Assembly (NCBI RefSeq): GCF_947492455.1
Contig: NZ_CANLNB010000001.1
Coordinates: forward strand, 558,001-622,000
DNA from: an uncultured Aliiroseovarius sp.
Lineage (GTDB): Bacteria; Pseudomonadota; Alphaproteobacteria; Rhodobacterales; Rhodobacteraceae
Length of the DNA stretch: 64,000 bases
Direction of reading: 5' to 3'
Below, one piece after another: positions 15,929-25,412 of the stretch (the first letter of the stretch is position 1; each line of letters starts with the position of its first letter). The translations under genes were made by a program, and so were the position numbers. Under the pieces are notes generated by a model. It had not been told where the DNA came from. It saw nothing but the letters and a program-made list of their open reading frames with translations, and did not search any database.

Positions 15929-18376
15929 ATGTCCCTGCCCACACAAGCCCGCGTTGTCATCATCGGTGGCGGCGTTATCGGCTGCTCTGTCGCCTATCAC
16001 CTGACCAAGCTTGGCTGGAAAGATGTGGTATTGCTTGAACGCAAGCAGCTGACGTCTGGCACAACATGGCATGCCGCCGGTCTGATTGCCCAGCTGCGAG
16101 CGACGGCGAACATGACGAAGCTGGCGAAATACTCGCAGGAACTCTACGGCGATCTGGAAGCGGAAACCGGCGTTGCCACGGGCTTCAAGCGTGTGGGCTC
16201 GATCAGCGTGGCGTTGACGACCGAGCGGATGGAGGAGCTTGCCCGTCAGGCCGCCATGGCCCGCGCCTTTGGCGTCGACGTGGAAGAGATCACGGCTGAA
16301 GAAGCTCTGTCACGTTACGAGCATCTGAACATCGACGGCGTGGTCGGTGGGGTATGGCTACCGAAAGACGGACAGGGTGATCCTGCCAACATCGCATTGG
16401 CGCTGGCCAAGGGCGCACGTCAGCGTGGTGCGACCGTCAAAGAGCGTACCAAAGTGACCGGCATCCAGCGCGACGGGCGCAAGGTGACGGGGGTCGAATG
16501 GGCCTCGGACGACGGGAAAGAACAGGGCAACATTGCGTGCGACATGATCGTGAACTGCGCTGGTATGTGGGGCCATGAGGTCGGCCGCATGGCTGGCGTC
16601 AACGTCCCGCTGCATGCCTGCGAGCACTTCTACATCGTGACCGAGGGCATCCAAGGCCTGCAACAGTTGCCCGTGCTGCGCGTGCCGGACGAATGCGCGT
16701 ACTACAAGGAAGACGCGGGCAAAATGTTGCTGGGTGCGTTTGAACCCAACGCAAAACCGTGGGGCATGAACGGCATCGCCGACACGTTCGAATTCGATCA
16801 GCTGCCCGAAGATTTCGACCATTTCGAACCCATTCTTGAAGCCGCCTGTAACCGCATGCCGATGCTGGCCGAGGCGGGCATCCACACCTTCTTCAACGGC
16901 CCCGAAAGCTTCACGCCGGACGATGCCTATCACCTTGGTCTCGCGCCCGAGATGGACAATGTCTGGGTCGCAGCGGGCTTTAATTCGATCGGTATTCAGT
17001 CGGCGGGCGGCGCAGGTATGGCGCTGGCGCAGTGGATGGAGGACGGCGACAAGCCTTTCGATCTGGGCGACGTGGACATCAGCCGGATGCAGCCCTTCCA
17101 GGGCAACAAGCACTACCTGTATGAACGCTCGAAAGAAACGCTGGGCCTGCTCTATGCCGACCACTTCCCCTTCCGTCAGAAAGCCACAGCGCGCGGCGTG
17201 CGCCGGACACCGTTCCATCACCACCTGAAGGAACAGGGCGCCGTCTTTGGTGAAATCGCGGGCTGGGAACGTGCCAACTGGTTCGCCAACGAGGGTCAAA
17301 AGGCCGAGTACGAATACACGTGGGGCCGTCCGAACTGGTTCGACAACGCTGCCGCCGAACACAAAGCGGTGCGCGAGAATGTTGGCATGTACGACATGAC
17401 CTCGTTCGGCAAAATCCGCGTCGAAGGCCCGGATGCCGAAGCGTTCATGAACTATGTGGGCGGCGGCGACTATTCCGTGCCCAATGGCAAGATCGTTTAT
17501 ACCCAGTTTCTGAACCGTCGCGGCGGGATCGAGGCCGACGTGACCGTCACCCGCCTGACCGAGACCGCCTATCTGGTCGTCACCCCCGCCGCCACACGTC
17601 TGGCCGATCAGACATGGATGCAGCGCCATGTGGGCGATTTCCGCGTGGTGATCACCGATGTGACCGCGGGCGAAGGTGTCTTGGCCGTGATGGGTCCGAA
17701 CGCCCGGAAACTTTTGGAAAAGGTCAGCCCCAACGATTTCACCAACGCCACCAACCCCTTCGGCACCGCGCAAGACATCGAGATCGGCATGGGCTTGGCC
17801 CGCGCCCACCGCGTGACCTATGTCGGCGAGCTGGGGTGGGAGATCTATGCCTCGGCCGACATGGCGGGACACGTCTTTGAGACCCTGTTTGACGCGGGGC
17901 AGGACATGGGTCTGAAGCTTTGCGGTATGCATATGATGGACAGCTGCCGGATCGAGAAAGGCTTCCGCCACTTCGGTCACGACATCACTTGCGAAGATCA
18001 CGTGCTTGAAGCGGGGCTTGGCTTTGCCGTGAAGACCGACAAGCCGGACTTTATCGGACGCGACGCCGTACTGGCCAAGAAGGAAAGCGGGCTGGAAAAC
18101 CGGATGGTGCAGTTCAAACTGACCGACCCCGAGCCGCTGCTTTATCACAACGAACCCGTCATTCGCGATGGCGAGATTGTGGGCTATCTTAGCTCGGGTT
18201 CCTACGGCCACCATCTGGGGGCCGCGATGGGCATGGGCTATGTCCCGTGTAAAGGCGAAAGCGCTGCGGATGTTCTGGCGTCGAGCTATGAAATCGACGT
18301 GGCGGGCACCCGCGTGAAGGCCAAAGCATCACTGAAGCCGATGTATGACCCAAAATCGGAAAGGGTGAAGGTGTGA
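15929..18376 (+). CDS. Sarcosine dehydrogenase-like FAD/GcvT enzyme
   Basis: An 815-residue paralogue of the enzyme at 12365-14809, with the same DAO flavoprotein plus GcvT folate-domain plan. The FAD motif VVIIGGGVIGCSVAYHL and the LTSGTTWHAAGL flavin-attachment segment are present; WERANWFA marks the domain junction and LEAGLGFAVKTDKPDFIG the C-terminal part. The TTWHAAG variant and overall pattern fit sarcosine dehydrogenases better than dimethylglycine dehydrogenases. The start at 15929 is chosen for the AAGGAG upstream; in-frame codons before it (from 15857) do not resemble the family. Its stop overlaps the GNAT start by four bases. Confidence 0.87.
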   Translation: MSLPTQARVVIIGGGVIGCSVAYHLTKLGWKDVVLLERKQLTSGTTWHAAGLIAQLRATANMTKLAKYSQELYGDLEAETGVATGFKRVGSISVALTTERMEELARQAAMARAFGVDVEEITAEEALSRYEHLNIDGVVGGVWLPKDGQGDPANIALALAKGARQRGATVKERTKVTGIQRDGRKVTGVEWASDDGKEQGNIACDMIVNCAGMWGHEVGRMAGVNVPLHACEHFYIVTEGIQGLQQLPVLRVPDECAYYKEDAGKMLLGAFEPNAKPWGMNGIADTFEFDQLPEDFDHFEPILEAACNRMPMLAEAGIHTFFNGPESFTPDDAYHLGLAPEMDNVWVAAGFNSIGIQSAGGAGMALAQWMEDGDKPFDLGDVDISRMQPFQGNKHYLYERSKETLGLLYADHFPFRQKATARGVRRTPFHHHLKEQGAVFGEIAGWERANWFANEGQKAEYEYTWGRPNWFDNAAAEHKAVRENVGMYDMTSFGKIRVEGPDAEAFMNYVGGGDYSVPNGKIVYTQFLNRRGGIEADVTVTRLTETAYLVVTPAATRLADQTWMQRHVGDFRVVITDVTAGEGVLAVMGPNARKLLEKVSPNDFTNATNPFGTAQDIEIGMGLARAHRVTYVGELGWEIYASADMAGHVFETLFDAGQDMGLKLCGMHMMDSCRIEKGFRHFGHDITCEDHVLEAGLGFAVKTDKPDFIGRDAVLAKKESGLENRMVQFKLTDPEPLLYHNEPVIRDGEIVGYLSSGSYGHHLGAAMGMGYVPCKGESAADVLASSYEIDVAGTRVKAKASLKPMYDPKSERVKV

Positions 18377-18924
18377 CGTTTAACGATCAGCCCGAACTGG
18401 ACGGGGATACGCTGCGCTTGCGGGGCTTGCGGGAAGAAGACCGCGAGGCCCTTTACCAAGCCGCCAGCGACCCCGAGACATGGGCGGGTCACCCTGCCAA
18501 AGACCGCCATATGCGGGATGTGTTTGATCCCTATTTCGACATGCTGCTGGCGGCGGGTGGGACGTTGATTGTCTTTGACAAGTCGCGTGATCGGGTCATC
18601 GGGTGTTCGCGCTACTATGTCGGCCCCGATGCGCCGGACGACATTGCAATCGGCTTTACGTTCCTAAACCACCGCTATTGGGGCGGCGAAGTGAACCTGC
18701 GCATGAAACAGTTGATGCTGGATCATGCCTTCGCGCATTTCGACCGCGTCTGGTTTCACATCGCGCCCGATAATATCCGCTCGCAAAAAGCGACGATGAA
18801 GATCGGTGCGGTATTCACCAGCGATGAGGAACTCGACCTGTCAGGCAGTGTGCTACCTTGGAAATGCTATCGTCTGGATCGGGCGGCATGGACGCAGGTC
18901 AAGGCGAACCGGCTTGATGGGTGA
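18373..18924 (+). CDS. GNAT-family N-acetyltransferase
   Basis: A 183-residue RimJ/RimL-like acetyltransferase. LRLRGLREEDREALYQAASDPETW opens the GNAT fold, and IAIGFTFLNHRYWGGEVNLRMKQLMLDHAF spans the acetyl-CoA binding strand and helix. It starts at a GTG that overlaps the stop of the upstream demethylase, so translation is coupled. The acceptor (ribosomal protein, amino acid or drug) is unknown; coupling hints at a metabolite of the methylamine pathway, which is inference only. Confidence 0.82.
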   Translation: MTFNDQPELDGDTLRLRGLREEDREALYQAASDPETWAGHPAKDRHMRDVFDPYFDMLLAAGGTLIVFDKSRDRVIGCSRYYVGPDAPDDIAIGFTFLNHRYWGGEVNLRMKQLMLDHAFAHFDRVWFHIAPDNIRSQKATMKIGAVFTSDEELDLSGSVLPWKCYRLDRAAWTQVKANRLDG

Positions 18925-19014
18925 AGCATCACGGGTCGTGATGTATCGTTTCAAAGAAATCGCTCTATCCAATGCCATCATGCGCTTGCATAAAGGCTGG
19001 GTGAGGAGCGCGAC

Positions 19015-19917
19015 ATGGCTGTGACATCAAAACCGGAAAATGTGGATACGCCGCAAGGGCTTGCCTTTGCGATCACGGCTTACGTGCTGTGGGGGTTCCT
19101 GCCGCTTTATCTGAAGCTTTTGACCCATATGCCCGCGACCGAGGTGCTGGCCCATCGCGTGATCTGGTCCGTTCCCGTCGCAGGTGCCGTGCTGTTCGCC
19201 ATGGGCCGCACGCGTGACATTAAGGCCGTTCTGACCGACCGCCGCAGCCTGCTGCTTGCCTTGGTGACGGCCACGCTGATTTCGGTCAACTGGGGCATCT
19301 ATATCTGGGCGATTGGAGCCGAACAGACGGTCGAGGCCGCGCTGGGCTATTACATCAACCCGCTGTTTTCGATCGTGATGGGGGCCGTGCTTTTGGGCGA
19401 GCGTCTGTCGCCTGCGCAATGGGTGGCGGTGCTGTTGGCAGCGTTGGCGGTGATTGTTCTGACGGTGGATGCGGGCCGCCTTCCGATGGTTGCACTCAGC
19501 CTAATGCTGACATGGGGCTTTTATGCCTATTTCAAGAAATCCCTGCCCATCGGCCCCAATCAAGGCTTCCTGCTTGAGGTGCTGATCCTGACGCCCCCCG
19601 CGTTGGCCTATGTCGTCTGGCTGGGCGTCACCGGGCAGGGGCATCTGTTCACCGGAGTCTGGGACACGGCGCTTTTGATGGGCTGCGGGCTGGTCACTGC
19701 GGTGCCGCTGATGGTCTATGCGAACGGCGCGAAGCTGCTGCGTCTGTCGACCATCGGCATCCTGCAATATATCGCGCCCACGATGATCTTCCTTGTGGCC
19801 GTCTTCATCTTCCGCGAACCGTTCGGAGGCGCCAAACTGATCGCCTTCCCGCTGATCTGGCTGGCGCTGATCGTCTACACCACTGCGCTGTTTCGGCAGA
19901 TGCGGCGCAAGCGGTGA
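19015..19917 (+). CDS. rarD: RarD-type EamA/DMT-superfamily transporter
   Basis: A 300-residue integral membrane protein with about ten predicted spans in two EamA repeats. The RarD signature is clear: GLAFAITAYVLWGFLPLYLK, the EVLAHRVIWSVP turn and QTVEAALGYYINPLFSIVMG. RarD belongs to the drug/metabolite transporter superfamily; its physiological substrate is not established. It is 90 bases after the GNAT gene and 36 bases before the pseudouridine synthase. Confidence 0.92.
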   Translation: MAVTSKPENVDTPQGLAFAITAYVLWGFLPLYLKLLTHMPATEVLAHRVIWSVPVAGAVLFAMGRTRDIKAVLTDRRSLLLALVTATLISVNWGIYIWAIGAEQTVEAALGYYINPLFSIVMGAVLLGERLSPAQWVAVLLAALAVIVLTVDAGRLPMVALSLMLTWGFYAYFKKSLPIGPNQGFLLEVLILTPPALAYVVWLGVTGQGHLFTGVWDTALLMGCGLVTAVPLMVYANGAKLLRLSTIGILQYIAPTMIFLVAVFIFREPFGGAKLIAFPLIWLALIVYTTALFRQMRRKR

Positions 19918-19953
19918 CTTGCGGCGCAGGGTTCCAACCGCTATCCCGCGCGC

Positions 19954-20601
19954 ATGTCGTCTGAATACACCCCGCCTCAGGATCCGCTGGTCATCCTGCA
20001 TCACGATCACGAGCTTCTGTTCGTGGACAAGCCCTCGGGCTTGTTGTCGGTGCCGGGGAAGGGCGAGCATCTGGCCGACTGCCTGATCGCGCGTGTTCAG
20101 GCCGTGTTTCCCGAAGCGCTGCTGGTGCATCGGTTGGATCGCGATACCTCGGGCGTGATGGTCTTTGCGCTGACCCCCCACGCGCAGCGTCATCTGGGGC
20201 TTCAGTTCGAGAAACGACAAACCAAGAAAACTTATCTGGCGCGCGTCTTTGGTCGGGTCGAGGACCGTGAAGGCACCGTCGATCTGCCCCTGATCGTCGA
20301 TTGGCCCAACCGCCCTAAGCAGCATGTGGATTTCGAGAACGGAAAGCCCGCGGTGACCGATTGGAAAGTCCTGCGATATGAGGACAACGCCACCCGGATG
20401 CGCCTGTTCCCCCAGACCGGTCGCAGCCACCAGTTGCGCGTGCACATGCTGGAACTCGGCCATCCCATTTTGGGCGATCCGTTTTATGCCACAGGCGCGG
20501 CGCTGGACGCCCCGCGCCTGATGCTGCACGCCGAAAGCCTGCGTCTGCGCCACCCTGACGGCGGAAAGGGGATCACCATCAAGGCGAAATGCCCGTTCTG
20601 A
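19954..20601 (+). CDS. RluA-family pseudouridine synthase
   Basis: A 215-residue stand-alone catalytic domain without an S4 domain. The catalytic aspartate is in the family motif VHRLDRDTSGVMVFA, and the other core motifs are TKKTYLARV and GRSHQLRVHMLELGHPILGD. It isomerises uridine in rRNA and/or tRNA. The lack of an S4 domain and the small size resemble RluA rather than RluC or RluD, but target positions cannot be deduced. Confidence 0.9.
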   Translation: MSSEYTPPQDPLVILHHDHELLFVDKPSGLLSVPGKGEHLADCLIARVQAVFPEALLVHRLDRDTSGVMVFALTPHAQRHLGLQFEKRQTKKTYLARVFGRVEDREGTVDLPLIVDWPNRPKQHVDFENGKPAVTDWKVLRYEDNATRMRLFPQTGRSHQLRVHMLELGHPILGDPFYATGAALDAPRLMLHAESLRLRHPDGGKGITIKAKCPF

Positions 20602-20680
20602 CGGCTTGACCTTGGGGCAGGAAGTCTTGCCCAGACCCGCGCTTCCTGTTTGACTGGCACGACCTGCGAAGGAGGCCCCA

Positions 20681-21808
20681 ATGCATCAGCCCGTCATTTC
20701 CGGCACCGGCGTTTTCACGCCCGAACAGATCATCACGAACGCCGAACTGGTGGAGGCGTTCAACGCCTATGCCGACAAGTTTAATGCGGCGCATGCCGAC
20801 GCCATCGCGGCGGGCGACGTGGATGAGATGGGCCATTCCTCGGAAGAGTTCATCGTGTCGGCCTCGGGCATTCATCAACGCTATGTCATGGATAAAGCCG
20901 GGGTTCTGGATCCCGATGTGATGCATCCGACCTTGCGCGAGCGCGCGGATGACGAACCGGGGATCATGACCGAAATGGGCGTGGATGCCTGTCGCAAGGC
21001 TTTGGCACAGGCCGGGTGTGACGCGGCAGATGTTGACCTTGTGATCTGCGCGGCATCGAACCACGAACGCGCCTATCCGGCCATCGCGATTGAAATCCAA
21101 CAGGCGCTGGGCGCGGGTGGCTTTGCCTTTGACATGAATGTCGCCTGTTCGTCTGCCACTTTCGGCATCCAAGCCGCCGCCGACATGATCCGCTCGGGAT
21201 CAGTCAAACGCGCATTGGTGGTCAACCCCGAGATCTGCTCGGCCCATTTGGAATGGCGCGACCGCGATTGCCACTTCATCTTCGGGGACGTGGCGACAGC
21301 GACCCTGATCGAGCGCAAGGAAGATGCCAAAGGCGATCATTTCGAGATCCTGTCGACCCGCTGCCTGACGCAATTCTCGAACAACATTCGCAACAACAAC
21401 GGCTTCCTGCGCCGCACCCGGGAAGAGACCGCGGATCTGCCCGATCGCCGTGACATGCAGTTTATGCAGAATGGCCGTAAGGTGTTCAAAGAGGTGCTGC
21501 CGATCGTGTCAAAGCACATCTTGGGGCACATTGCGGATATCGGTGTGCAGCAAGATGATCTGAAACGGCTGTGGCTGCATCAGGCCAACAAGTCCATGAA
21601 CGACTTCATCGGGAAGAAAGTGCTGGGCCGCACGCCCGAAGCCGATGAGCAGCCCAATATCCTTCAGGACTACGCCAACACCTCGTCCGCTGGGTCTATC
21701 ATTGCCTTCTCGAAATATTCGGATGACTTGGCGCCGGGAGACACTGGCGTGATCTGTTCCTTTGGCGCCGGGTATTCGGTCGGGTCGGTCGTGGTGCGCC
21801 GTGCCTGA
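20681..21808 (+). CDS. Beta-ketoacyl-ACP synthase III-like enzyme
   Basis: A 375-residue thiolase-fold condensing enzyme. The nucleophile is in NVACSSATFG, the histidine in LWLHQANKSMND and the asparagine in YANTSSAGS, giving the Cys-His-Asn triad of FabH. It is about 50 residues longer than housekeeping FabH, with an N-terminal insertion near residues 25-55 (AYADKFNAAHADAIAAG). It may therefore be a KAS III variant acting on an unusual primer rather than the main FabH. An AAGGAGG precedes the ATG. It ends two bases before the convergent flgI stop. Confidence 0.87.
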   Translation: MHQPVISGTGVFTPEQIITNAELVEAFNAYADKFNAAHADAIAAGDVDEMGHSSEEFIVSASGIHQRYVMDKAGVLDPDVMHPTLRERADDEPGIMTEMGVDACRKALAQAGCDAADVDLVICAASNHERAYPAIAIEIQQALGAGGFAFDMNVACSSATFGIQAAADMIRSGSVKRALVVNPEICSAHLEWRDRDCHFIFGDVATATLIERKEDAKGDHFEILSTRCLTQFSNNIRNNNGFLRRTREETADLPDRRDMQFMQNGRKVFKEVLPIVSKHILGHIADIGVQQDDLKRLWLHQANKSMNDFIGKKVLGRTPEADEQPNILQDYANTSSAGSIIAFSKYSDDLAPGDTGVICSFGAGYSVGSVVVRRA

Positions 21809-21810
21809 CC

Positions 21811-22914
21811 TCAGCGCACGATGAACTCTGCATGAAGCGCGCCCGCCGCTTTGATGCTTTTCAAGATGTCGATCATGTCGCGCGGGGCCACGCCCAAGGC
21901 GTTCAATCCGGCCACGAGCTCGGACAAGGACGCCCCGCCGCTAACTTCGGCCAGCCCGATGCCCGGCTCTTCCTCGATCGCGGCATTGGTGCGCGGCACC
22001 ACGATGGCCTCGCCGTCCGAGAACGGGTTGGGCTGCACCACGATGGGTTGCTCTTGAATGCGGAGGGTCAGATTGCCCTGCGACACCGCCACCCGACTGA
22101 TCCGCACATCTTCACCCATGACAATGGTGCCTGACCGCTGGTCGACAACCACCTTGGCGCGGCGCTCGGGCTCGACGCCGATGTTTTCGATGGTTCCCAA
22201 CGCATGTGCAGGAGAGATCGCGCGCGTTGCGGTGATGTCGACCACCACCGTCCCGCTGTCCAGCATGCGGGACACCACACGACCATATTTGCCGTTGATG
22301 GCTCGCTCGATCCGTTCGGCGGTGGTGAAATCGGGTGTGCGCAGGGCCAGACGAATGGATTTTAGCTTGGTGAAATCAAAGTCAATCTCTTGCTCGACCC
22401 GCGCGCCGCTGGGGATCACGCCGCTGGTAGGAACGCCCTTGGTCACCGACGCGCCATCCCCTTCGGCCGTTGCGCCGCCTGCGATGACAGTGCCTTGACC
22501 GACGGCATAGATTTCGCCATCTGCGGCATTCAGGGGCGTCATGATCAACGTCCCACCCAACAGGCTTTTCGCGTCCCCAATCGCCGAGACCGTCACGTCA
22601 ATCCGGGACCCCGCGCGGGCAAAGGGCGGCAGAGAGGCCGTGACGAACACGGCCGCCACGTTTTTAGGCCGGAATTGCTCCCCGGTGATGTTGACGCCCA
22701 GCCGTTCCAAGATGTTGGACATAATGTCTTCTGTGAAGGGCGCGTTGCGGATGCCGTCCCCGGTCCCGTTCAAGCCGACAACTAGCCCATAGCCCACAAG
22801 GTCGTTGCCGCGCACCCCGTCGAACTCGACCAGATCTTTGATGCGGATCGAGTTCGCATTGGCGGCGGTCGCCAAAGCGAAAAGCGCTATCAGGCAGGCA
22901 AGCAGGTGTTTCAT
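21811..22914 (-). CDS. flgI: Flagellar P-ring protein FlgI
   Basis: A 367-residue secreted protein with an N-terminal signal peptide (LLACLIALFALATAANA). It opens with the highly conserved RIKDLVEFDGVRGNDLVGYGLVVGLNGTGDG of FlgI. It forms the periplasmic P ring around the flagellar rod. The start codon overlaps the flgL stop (ATGA), so it is translationally coupled as the last gene of the motB-flgE-flgK-flgL-flgI run. The gene ends two bases from the convergent KAS III gene without an obvious terminator. Confidence 0.96.
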   Translation of the reverse strand: MKHLLACLIALFALATAANANSIRIKDLVEFDGVRGNDLVGYGLVVGLNGTGDGIRNAPFTEDIMSNILERLGVNITGEQFRPKNVAAVFVTASLPPFARAGSRIDVTVSAIGDAKSLLGGTLIMTPLNAADGEIYAVGQGTVIAGGATAEGDGASVTKGVPTSGVIPSGARVEQEIDFDFTKLKSIRLALRTPDFTTAERIERAINGKYGRVVSRMLDSGTVVVDITATRAISPAHALGTIENIGVEPERRAKVVVDQRSGTIVMGEDVRISRVAVSQGNLTLRIQEQPIVVQPNPFSDGEAIVVPRTNAAIEEEPGIGLAEVSGGASLSELVAGLNALGVAPRDMIDILKSIKAAGALHAEFIVR

Positions 22915-23921
22915 CGCATGTAATCCGTGAAGCTGAGTTTCGAGAGATGCGCGGTGGTGGTGTAGAGCGCCTCGAGCTGGCCATAGAGCTCTTCCAGCCG
23001 TGCCGCGGTGTCGAACGGATCCGCGGCGGTCAGTTCGTTATAAGACAGCTCCAGCGCGTGTTGTTCGGCGGTGTTGTGCGCCATCGCGTTTTCGATCCGT
23101 GCCTCCACCGTGCCGACCCGCGCTTGCAGCATCGTGGTGTCATCGACCGCGCTAAGAAGCGCGTTGGATGACATCTCGGCCAGAGATTTCTGCTGGTCCA
23201 GATCCCCTGAAAGCGCGCCCTTGGCCAGTACGGTAGTCTTGGCGATTGCGGACAAAAGGTTGCGTACCTCAGGATCATTTGCGCGGACGGGCAGGGTGGC
23301 GGATTCGCCGTTGCCCAATCGGATGGGGCCATAGCTTTCATCCGCCCCCAAATAGCCCAGCGTTTCAAACCCGCCGCCGGGCGTGTTGAACCAATCATCG
23401 ATTGCCGCCGAAACGCCTGCCGCTGTCACTTCGCCCGCGATGGCGGTCATCAGTTCGGCAATGATCGTGTCAGCATCAGCAAGGGCGGGGCCGTCTGTGG
23501 CCGCGCCCGCGAACAGCGATCGCCCGCCCGCGCCTGCGTTGAGCTTTGAAATGATCGAGGCAAATTTTTGCTCTGCATCCAGTGCCGTGGTTTGCAGCAT
23601 GGTCACGTTGTTTGCGCTGCGCGCCGCGATCAGCCCGCTTGAGAGGTCCTGCGCCTGCGCATTAATAGTTGTTAACGCGGCCTGAGTGGTGTCTGCCATC
23701 AGCCGCGCCTCGTTCGTGGCTTGCACATGTGCGGACATCAGTTTCAGGCTGTGTTCAAGCCCCGCGATTGCACCGAAGCCGCCCGTGTTGTGTGCCCCCA
23801 GATCCGTTTTTCGCCCAGTGGACAGCTCGGTGCTGAGCCGCGTCAGATCCTGACGCAACTGCGCGCTATGTCGCCGGGTCAGGAAGGTGCTGGCCATGTC
23901 GCCGAAAGTGGAAATGCTCAT
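22911..23921 (-). CDS. flgL: Flagellar hook-filament junction protein FlgL
   Basis: A 336-residue flagellin-like protein located between flgK and flgI. Its N-terminal helix carries DMASTFLTRRHSAQLRQDLTRLSTELSTGRK, typical of FlgL/flagellin D0-D1, and the C-terminus ends in a flagellin-like coiled coil (ELSYNELTAADPFDTAARLEE is partly seen). FlgL (HAP3) joins the hook-associated FlgK to the filament. Identification rests on domain type plus operon position; by sequence alone it is a diverged member. Confidence 0.87.
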   Translation of the reverse strand: MSISTFGDMASTFLTRRHSAQLRQDLTRLSTELSTGRKTDLGAHNTGGFGAIAGLEHSLKLMSAHVQATNEARLMADTTQAALTTINAQAQDLSSGLIAARSANNVTMLQTTALDAEQKFASIISKLNAGAGGRSLFAGAATDGPALADADTIIAELMTAIAGEVTAAGVSAAIDDWFNTPGGGFETLGYLGADESYGPIRLGNGESATLPVRANDPEVRNLLSAIAKTTVLAKGALSGDLDQQKSLAEMSSNALLSAVDDTTMLQARVGTVEARIENAMAHNTAEQHALELSYNELTAADPFDTAARLEELYGQLEALYTTTAHLSKLSFTDYMR

Positions 23922-23931
23922 CCCGCGCCCC

Positions 23932-25389
23932 TTACATACCTAACAGAAGTTGCAACATTTCGTCGGCAGCTGTGACGACCTGAGCGTTGGCGGCGAAGGC
24001 CTGTTCGATAACCATCAGCTTCTGCATCTCGGCATCCGTATCGACACCCTGCGCCAGTTCCATCTCGCGCAGGCTGTTGTTCTGCGCGACATCAAATCCC
24101 AATTGAGCCTCGCTGTGAGACAGGTTTGCAGCGACCGTGTTAAGCAGATCAGACGCTAACCCAGCCGAGGATCGGGCCGCGCCGGAAAATCCTCCGGACG
24201 CGGTGACCTTGGGGGTGTCCAAGGCGTCGACCAACTGGCCGAGAAGCGTGGCATTGCCGACATTGCCCGGCACTGCGGCCCCCAGCCCATCGCGAAGTCT
24301 CCAAATGGCTCCACCCTGCGCGGGGTCCACGGCGGCGTTTAAGGTCAGGCGACTGCTGAGGGCGATTTCATCCGCAGGATCAAACGTCGCGCCCGCATCT
24401 GTAAACAGACCCGGCGCCCCCGGTACGCGCGTCGCATCCAAGGCCGGGTCCTGAAAACGTTCAACAAGATCGCGGGCGAAGGCATCAAGCTGTTCTTGCG
24501 CGCTCACCGCCAGATCGTCGCGGACCTGAAAATGCGCCGCCAATGATCCGCCTGAGATCGCGTTGCGGTCCGCCGTAGTGTCAATCGGCTGGCCGTTAAT
24601 GGTCAGCCCGGACAAAGCACCACTACCCAATGTCATCTCGGGGACGATTGTGTTGACGGGCGAGAATCCCAGTTCGGCGGCGCGCCCATCCAGCAGAATG
24701 GCCCCGCCGCTCGAGATCAGGGCAACTTGCCCACCATCGCGCGGGACCTGTTTGATCGGGATGATCGAAGACAGCGCGTCGATGGCCTGCTGTCGCTGGT
24801 CCATCAGGCCCGAGGGATCCGCGCCGCGCACGATTGCGGCCTGAATCTTTGTGTTCAGGTCCTGCACGTCCTTCAGGCCTTGGTTCAGTTGCGCGACTTC
24901 TTGCGCGATGGCTTGATCCGCGGTCAGGCGTGCGTCCTGAATGTGATCAGACGTGGCTTTCAGATGAGACACAACATTGCGGGCTGCGTTCAGGCTGGCA
25001 TTCAGGGTTGCCTCGCTGTCGGGGCGGGCAGCGGCCTCGATCAGGGCGGCCTCGAACTGGGCCATGCGGCCCGAAAGGGATCCCGGCTGGTCGGGGGTGC
25101 CAATGGCTTTTTCCAAACCTTCCAGAAAGCCCGACCGCGTGCTTCCGTGACCCAGCGCTGCGTCCGACAAACGGCGGTCGCCCAGAAGACGTTCGTCGAC
25201 GTGGCGGGTGACGCCCTCGATCACGACCCCCGACGGCGCGCCGCCCAGCGTGCGCGATGACAGGCTGAGCGACCGCACGCCATACCCATCTGTCGTCGCA
25301 TTGGCGACGTTGGACGAGACGACATGGGCCGCGCGCGCGTTGGCGCTGAGGCCGGTCAATGCGTTGTAGAGGGCGCTGTTGAGGGTCAT
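23932..25389 (-). CDS. flgK: Flagellar hook-associated protein FlgK
   Basis: A 485-residue rod/hook-axial family protein. The N-terminus (LYNALTGLSANARAAHVVSS, then NVANATTDGYGVRS) is the conserved flagellar basal-body/hook motif, and the C-terminus (EMQKLMVIEQAFAANAQVV) is the matching helix. FlgK (HAP1) caps the hook and links to FlgL. It lies 10 bases before flgL and 23 bases after flgE, in the order expected for a hook operon. Confidence 0.93.
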   Translation of the reverse strand: MTLNSALYNALTGLSANARAAHVVSSNVANATTDGYGVRSLSLSSRTLGGAPSGVVIEGVTRHVDERLLGDRRLSDAALGHGSTRSGFLEGLEKAIGTPDQPGSLSGRMAQFEAALIEAAARPDSEATLNASLNAARNVVSHLKATSDHIQDARLTADQAIAQEVAQLNQGLKDVQDLNTKIQAAIVRGADPSGLMDQRQQAIDALSSIIPIKQVPRDGGQVALISSGGAILLDGRAAELGFSPVNTIVPEMTLGSGALSGLTINGQPIDTTADRNAISGGSLAAHFQVRDDLAVSAQEQLDAFARDLVERFQDPALDATRVPGAPGLFTDAGATFDPADEIALSSRLTLNAAVDPAQGGAIWRLRDGLGAAVPGNVGNATLLGQLVDALDTPKVTASGGFSGAARSSAGLASDLLNTVAANLSHSEAQLGFDVAQNNSLREMELAQGVDTDAEMQKLMVIEQAFAANAQVVTAADEMLQLLLGM

Positions 25390-25412
25390 GGCAGGTTACT
25401 TCTGGTTCCCGA

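Noticed and set aside
12218-18214. Long minus-strand frames opposite the two FAD/GcvT genes
   Set aside because: Both have shadow-type composition and no motifs, and the plus-strand genes are full-length family members.
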